A program made the position numbers and the translations under genes. 64,000 nucleotides of DNA from contig NZ_JAGTWY010000001.1 in the NCBI RefSeq assembly GCF_023657445.1, positions 1,488,001 to 1,552,000 of the forward strand. Reading direction: 5' to 3'. The notes beneath the pieces are model-generated. The model made no database searches. It had not been told where the DNA came from and saw nothing but the letters and a program-made list of their open reading frames with translations. Source of the DNA: Marinobacter sediminum (GTDB taxonomy: Bacteria > Pseudomonadota > Gammaproteobacteria > Pseudomonadales > Oleiphilaceae). Every line of letters begins with the position of its first letter. Within the stretch, counting starts at the first letter, position 1. Shown piece by piece: positions 61,521 through 64,000 of this stretch.

Positions 61521-62309
61521 TTAACCAATGTTGTTGGTAATGAACTGGAGCATCTGGTCAGTTGTGGAGACTACCTTCGAGTTCATCTCATAGGCTCGCT
61601 GAGTGGTAATCATATTGACCAACTCTTCCACCACTTCCACGTTGGACGCCTCAACCGATCCCTGCTCAATAGATCCAAGGCCCGCGAGCCCTGCCTCACC
61701 CTCTGCGGGATCTCCACTTGCATTGGTGGCCTTGAACAGGTTGTTACCGATGGCCTGAAGGCCCTGAGGATTAATGAAATCCGCCAGGGTAATCTGACCC
61801 AGGTTGATCGGTGCGGACTGATCATCTGTTACCGCCGTGACCGTGCCGTCCTTGCCGATGGTGACATTGGTCGCGTTGTCAGGGACCGTAATCGCAGGCT
61901 CAAGGGCGTAACCATCCGGGTTCACCACATCGCCGTTGGCATTGAGCTGGAACTGGCCATCCCGGGTGTAAGCGATCTGACCATCCGGCAACTGAACCTG
62001 GAAGAAGCCCCGGCCATTAACCGCCATATCAAGCGGCTGCTCGGTAATTTGCAGGTTACCCTGGGAAAACTGCTTGGCTGTGCCCACGATCCGCACACCG
62101 GTGCCTAATTGAAGCCCTGAGGGCAACTCGGAGTTCTGGGTGCTCAAGCCACCCGGCTGCCGGTTGATCTGATACAGCAAGTCCTGAAAGACCGCACGAT
62201 CCCGCTTGAAGCCGGTGGTATTGACGTTTGCCAGGTTGTTGGAAATCGTGGACATGTTGGTGTCCTGTGCGCTCAATCCGGTTTTGCTGACCCAAAGTGC
62301 TGGATGCAT
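61521..62309 (-). CDS. flgG: Flagellar distal rod protein FlgG
   Basis: Distal rod subunit, 262 residues. The N-terminal region has WVSKTGLSAQDTNMSTISNN and LANVNTTGFKRDRAVFQDL. The C-terminal helix has VEELVNMITTQRAYEMNSK and VVSTTDQMLQFITNNI. AAGGAGTAGG precedes the ATG. 82 bp after flgF; the gap has only a short GCGGC / GCCGC stem. Confidence 0.97.
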   Translation of the reverse strand: MHPALWVSKTGLSAQDTNMSTISNNLANVNTTGFKRDRAVFQDLLYQINRQPGGLSTQNSELPSGLQLGTGVRIVGTAKQFSQGNLQITEQPLDMAVNGRGFFQVQLPDGQIAYTRDGQFQLNANGDVVNPDGYALEPAITVPDNATNVTIGKDGTVTAVTDDQSAPINLGQITLADFINPQGLQAIGNNLFKATNASGDPAEGEAGLAGLGSIEQGSVEASNVEVVEELVNMITTQRAYEMNSKVVSTTDQMLQFITNNIG

Positions 62310-62391
62310 GATTCCTACTCCTTGCCGGAGGCTTTTGTTGCGGCCAGTTTTTGCCGCTTTCAGCCCGCCAGGCTATTGTGTTCAGTCGTTA

Positions 62392-63144
62392 TCAGAGATT
62401 CTGCAACAGCCGTGCCGTCGCCTCGGAATTGTCCTTTGCGGTGCTCATGACCTTGACCTGCATTTCGTATTGCCGGGATAACTGGAGGTTGGAAATCATC
62501 TCTTCCACGGCATTAACGTTTGAGCTCTCCAGAAACCCGGATGCAACGCGCTGACTGGCATCTGGTGGCTCCGGGCCGTCGATCGCCTGATCAGGCTTGC
62601 GGTGCATAAACCCGTCCAGACCTTTCTCCAGGGCACCCGATGGTGGACTCACCAGTTTGAGCCGGTCGACCTCCACCAACTCATCCGGTGCGCCGCCAAC
62701 AGGAACAATGGACACGGTGCCATCAGCACCAATCTCTACGTTCTCGAACGGGGGAAGCGCAACGGGACCGCCATTGCCAAGCACCGGCTCACCACCGGGC
62801 AGGCGCATCAGGCCGTTTACGTCAATCTGGAGACTGCCGGTACGAGTGAAGACCTCTTGGCCCTGATCATTCTGGATAGCCAGCCAACCATCACCCTCTA
62901 CGGCAACATCGAGTTTCCGACCGGTATCCATCAGTGTGCCAGCGGACAGATCGGTACCCGGCCGTTCAGTCATGGCGTAGGCACGGGTCGGATGATGCTC
63001 GCCGTAAACAGGCATGCTGCGGGCCTGGGCAAAGTCTTTCTTGAAGCCTGTGGTACTGACGTTTGCCAGGTTATTGGCATGAGCACGCTGGGCAAGCATA
63101 TTCTGCTTGGCGCCAGACATACCGATGTATAGGGCTTTGTCCAT
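62392..63144 (-). CDS. flgF: Flagellar proximal rod protein FlgF
   Basis: Proximal rod subunit, 250 residues. The N-terminus is MDKALYIGMSGAKQNMLAQR and ANNLANVSTTGFKKDFAQA. The central RKLDVAVEGDGWLAIQNDQG and the C-terminal EMISNLQLSRQYEMQVKVM are family marks. Its GGAG ribosome binding site, 7 bases from the ATG, lies in the 3' arm of a strong hairpin. Confidence 0.96.
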   Translation of the reverse strand: MDKALYIGMSGAKQNMLAQRAHANNLANVSTTGFKKDFAQARSMPVYGEHHPTRAYAMTERPGTDLSAGTLMDTGRKLDVAVEGDGWLAIQNDQGQEVFTRTGSLQIDVNGLMRLPGGEPVLGNGGPVALPPFENVEIGADGTVSIVPVGGAPDELVEVDRLKLVSPPSGALEKGLDGFMHRKPDQAIDGPEPPDASQRVASGFLESSNVNAVEEMISNLQLSRQYEMQVKVMSTAKDNSEATARLLQNL

Positions 63145-63150
63145 GGGAAA

Positions 63151-63194
63151 ACTCCTGCCGGAATTTTGACTGTTTCCAGTCTTCCTGCAGGAGT
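63151..63194 (-). promoter_or_regulatory. Hairpin holding the flgF ribosome binding site
   Basis: In the 75-bp flgE-flgF gap the minus strand folds as ACTCCTGC / GCAGGAGT (8 bp). An A-G mismatch follows, then GGAA / TTCC (4 bp), an AAAA bulge, and GACTG / CAGTC (5 bp) closed by a GAAA tetraloop. TTTT follows. The GGAG of flgF is inside the outer 3' arm. It may act as a partial terminator or as a translational control of flgF. Confidence 0.62.
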
Positions 63195-63219
63195 CGTGCC
63201 ATATTCACATTAGCGGGGA

Positions 63220-64000
63220 TTAGCGGAGGTTGATGATGGTCTGGGTGACCGCATCGGAGGTTTCAATAGTCTTGGCATTGGCCTGATAATTCCGCTGGGC
63301 AATGATCAGGTTTACCAGTTCCGCAGACAGATCTACGTTGGACTCTTCTACGGAGCTGGCCTTGATGGAACCCAGGGTTCCGGTATCCGGAGCACCGACA
63401 ATCGGCTGACCAGACTCAAAAGTCTCAACCCACGATGTGTCACCCACCGGAGAAAGACCGTTGGTATTATTAAACGACGCCAACGCAACCTGACCCAGCG
63501 ACTGCGATTGCCCGTTGGTATAGCGAGCAAAGAGAACCCCCTGATCCGAAACATCCAGCCCGGATAAGCGGCCTGTAGTGTAGCCATTCTGCCGCTGATT
63601 ATTCACACCGAACGCAGCGCCATATTGAGTGGTATCACTCAGTCCGATCACAAAAGCGGACGAAGTTGGCGGCTCCGGAATCGGCGTTACTACTGGAGTG
63701 CCAGTGGCCGGTGGACCATCAGCACCGTTTGGTTGTCCATCCTCGTCTTTCGGAATCCAGTCCGACACAACAATGTCGCCTGCCGGGTCCCCATTTATGG
63801 ACTGCAAATCGCCATCCTGATTAAAACGCGCGGTATAGGGCGTTGTATCAGTACCAGCAACCATTTCACCATCTATCTGGACATAGATAGACCATTCGCT
63901 GACACCAATACCATTACCGGGCGCCGGCTCCTTTACGAAGAACTGAGTCAGCTCGTGGGAGTTACCCAGACTGTCATAGATAGATGTCGACGTTGCATGG
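63220..64000 (-). CDS. flgE: Flagellar hook protein FlgE, 5' end cut by window edge
   Basis: Hook subunit; the C-terminal 259 residues are in the window. From the edge the frame reads HATSTSIYDSLGNSHELTQF, the conserved FlgE segment before the variable hook domain D2. The C-terminal end has VDLSAELVNLIIAQRNYQAN and AKTIETSDAVTQTIINLR, shared by hook and rod proteins. The internal ATG at 63864 is not the start. flgBCD and the N-terminus would lie beyond the window. Confidence 0.95.
   Translation of the reverse strand, partial: HATSTSIYDSLGNSHELTQFFVKEPAPGNGIGVSEWSIYVQIDGEMVAGTDTTPYTARFNQDGDLQSINGDPAGDIVVSDWIPKDEDGQPNGADGPPATGTPVVTPIPEPPTSSAFVIGLSDTTQYGAAFGVNNQRQNGYTTGRLSGLDVSDQGVLFARYTNGQSQSLGQVALASFNNTNGLSPVGDTSWVETFESGQPIVGAPDTGTLGSIKASSVEESNVDLSAELVNLIIAQRNYQANAKTIETSDAVTQTIINLR

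Overview
The window is ordinary chromosome from a flagellated, aerobic gammaproteobacterium. Gene order and protein sequence look like Marinobacter or a close Pseudomonas-like relative. The pointers are sdhCDAB-sucAB-lpd-sucCD divergent from gltA, Pseudomonas-type SdhC, CysE and FadB N-termini, the block fadAB / exported protein / usp / uup, and queA-tgt-yajC-secDF. The genus is inferred from recalled synteny, not from a search. No phage, insertion sequence, CRISPR array or plasmid gene was seen.

1-13.1 kb: a TCA-cycle block on the minus strand (sdhC, sdhD, sdhA, sdhB, sucA, sucB, lpdA, sucC, and sucD cut by the window edge), with gltA divergent. A 478-bp region holds good sigma70-type promoters for both directions. 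13.2-25.7 kb: a beta-hydroxyacid dehydrogenase, topA, the fadBA beta-oxidation operon behind a PsrA-like operator, an exported helical protein, a universal stress protein, a Cys-motif protein translationally coupled to the ABC-F ATPase Uup, and a MOSC protein. 25.8-35.6 kb: tRNA-Gly, an L,D-transpeptidase-like protein, a DUF924 protein, a CbiX-like protein, a TIGR01777 epimerase, tRNA-Glu, an unlisted 50-residue CcoM-like membrane protein behind a perfect FNR/ANR box, then a GGDEF-EAL protein followed closely by ackA-pta.

35.6-49.3 kb: der, bamB, yfgM, hisS, ispG, rodZ, pilF, rlmN, ndk, iscS, iscR, cysE and trmJ on the minus strand, with suhB divergent from trmJ. This order matches the usual gammaproteobacterial isc neighbourhood, except that iscU, iscA, hscB, hscA and fdx are absent between iscS and ndk, and IscS lacks its C-terminal tail. 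The positional SuhB has lost most metal-binding residues of the phosphatase. 49.3-55 kb: secF, secD, yajC, tgt, queA. 55.2-64 kb: tRNA-Leu and flgL back to flgE (flgE cut by the edge), the second half of the flgBCDEFGHIJKL hook, rod and ring operon.

Most of the window is core metabolism and housekeeping. The items most worth a second look are the degenerate SuhB, the IscS/IscR pair without a scaffold, the CcoM-like small gene with its FNR box, the operator upstream of fadBA, and the hairpin that contains the flgF ribosome binding site. I found no clearly new multi-gene system.
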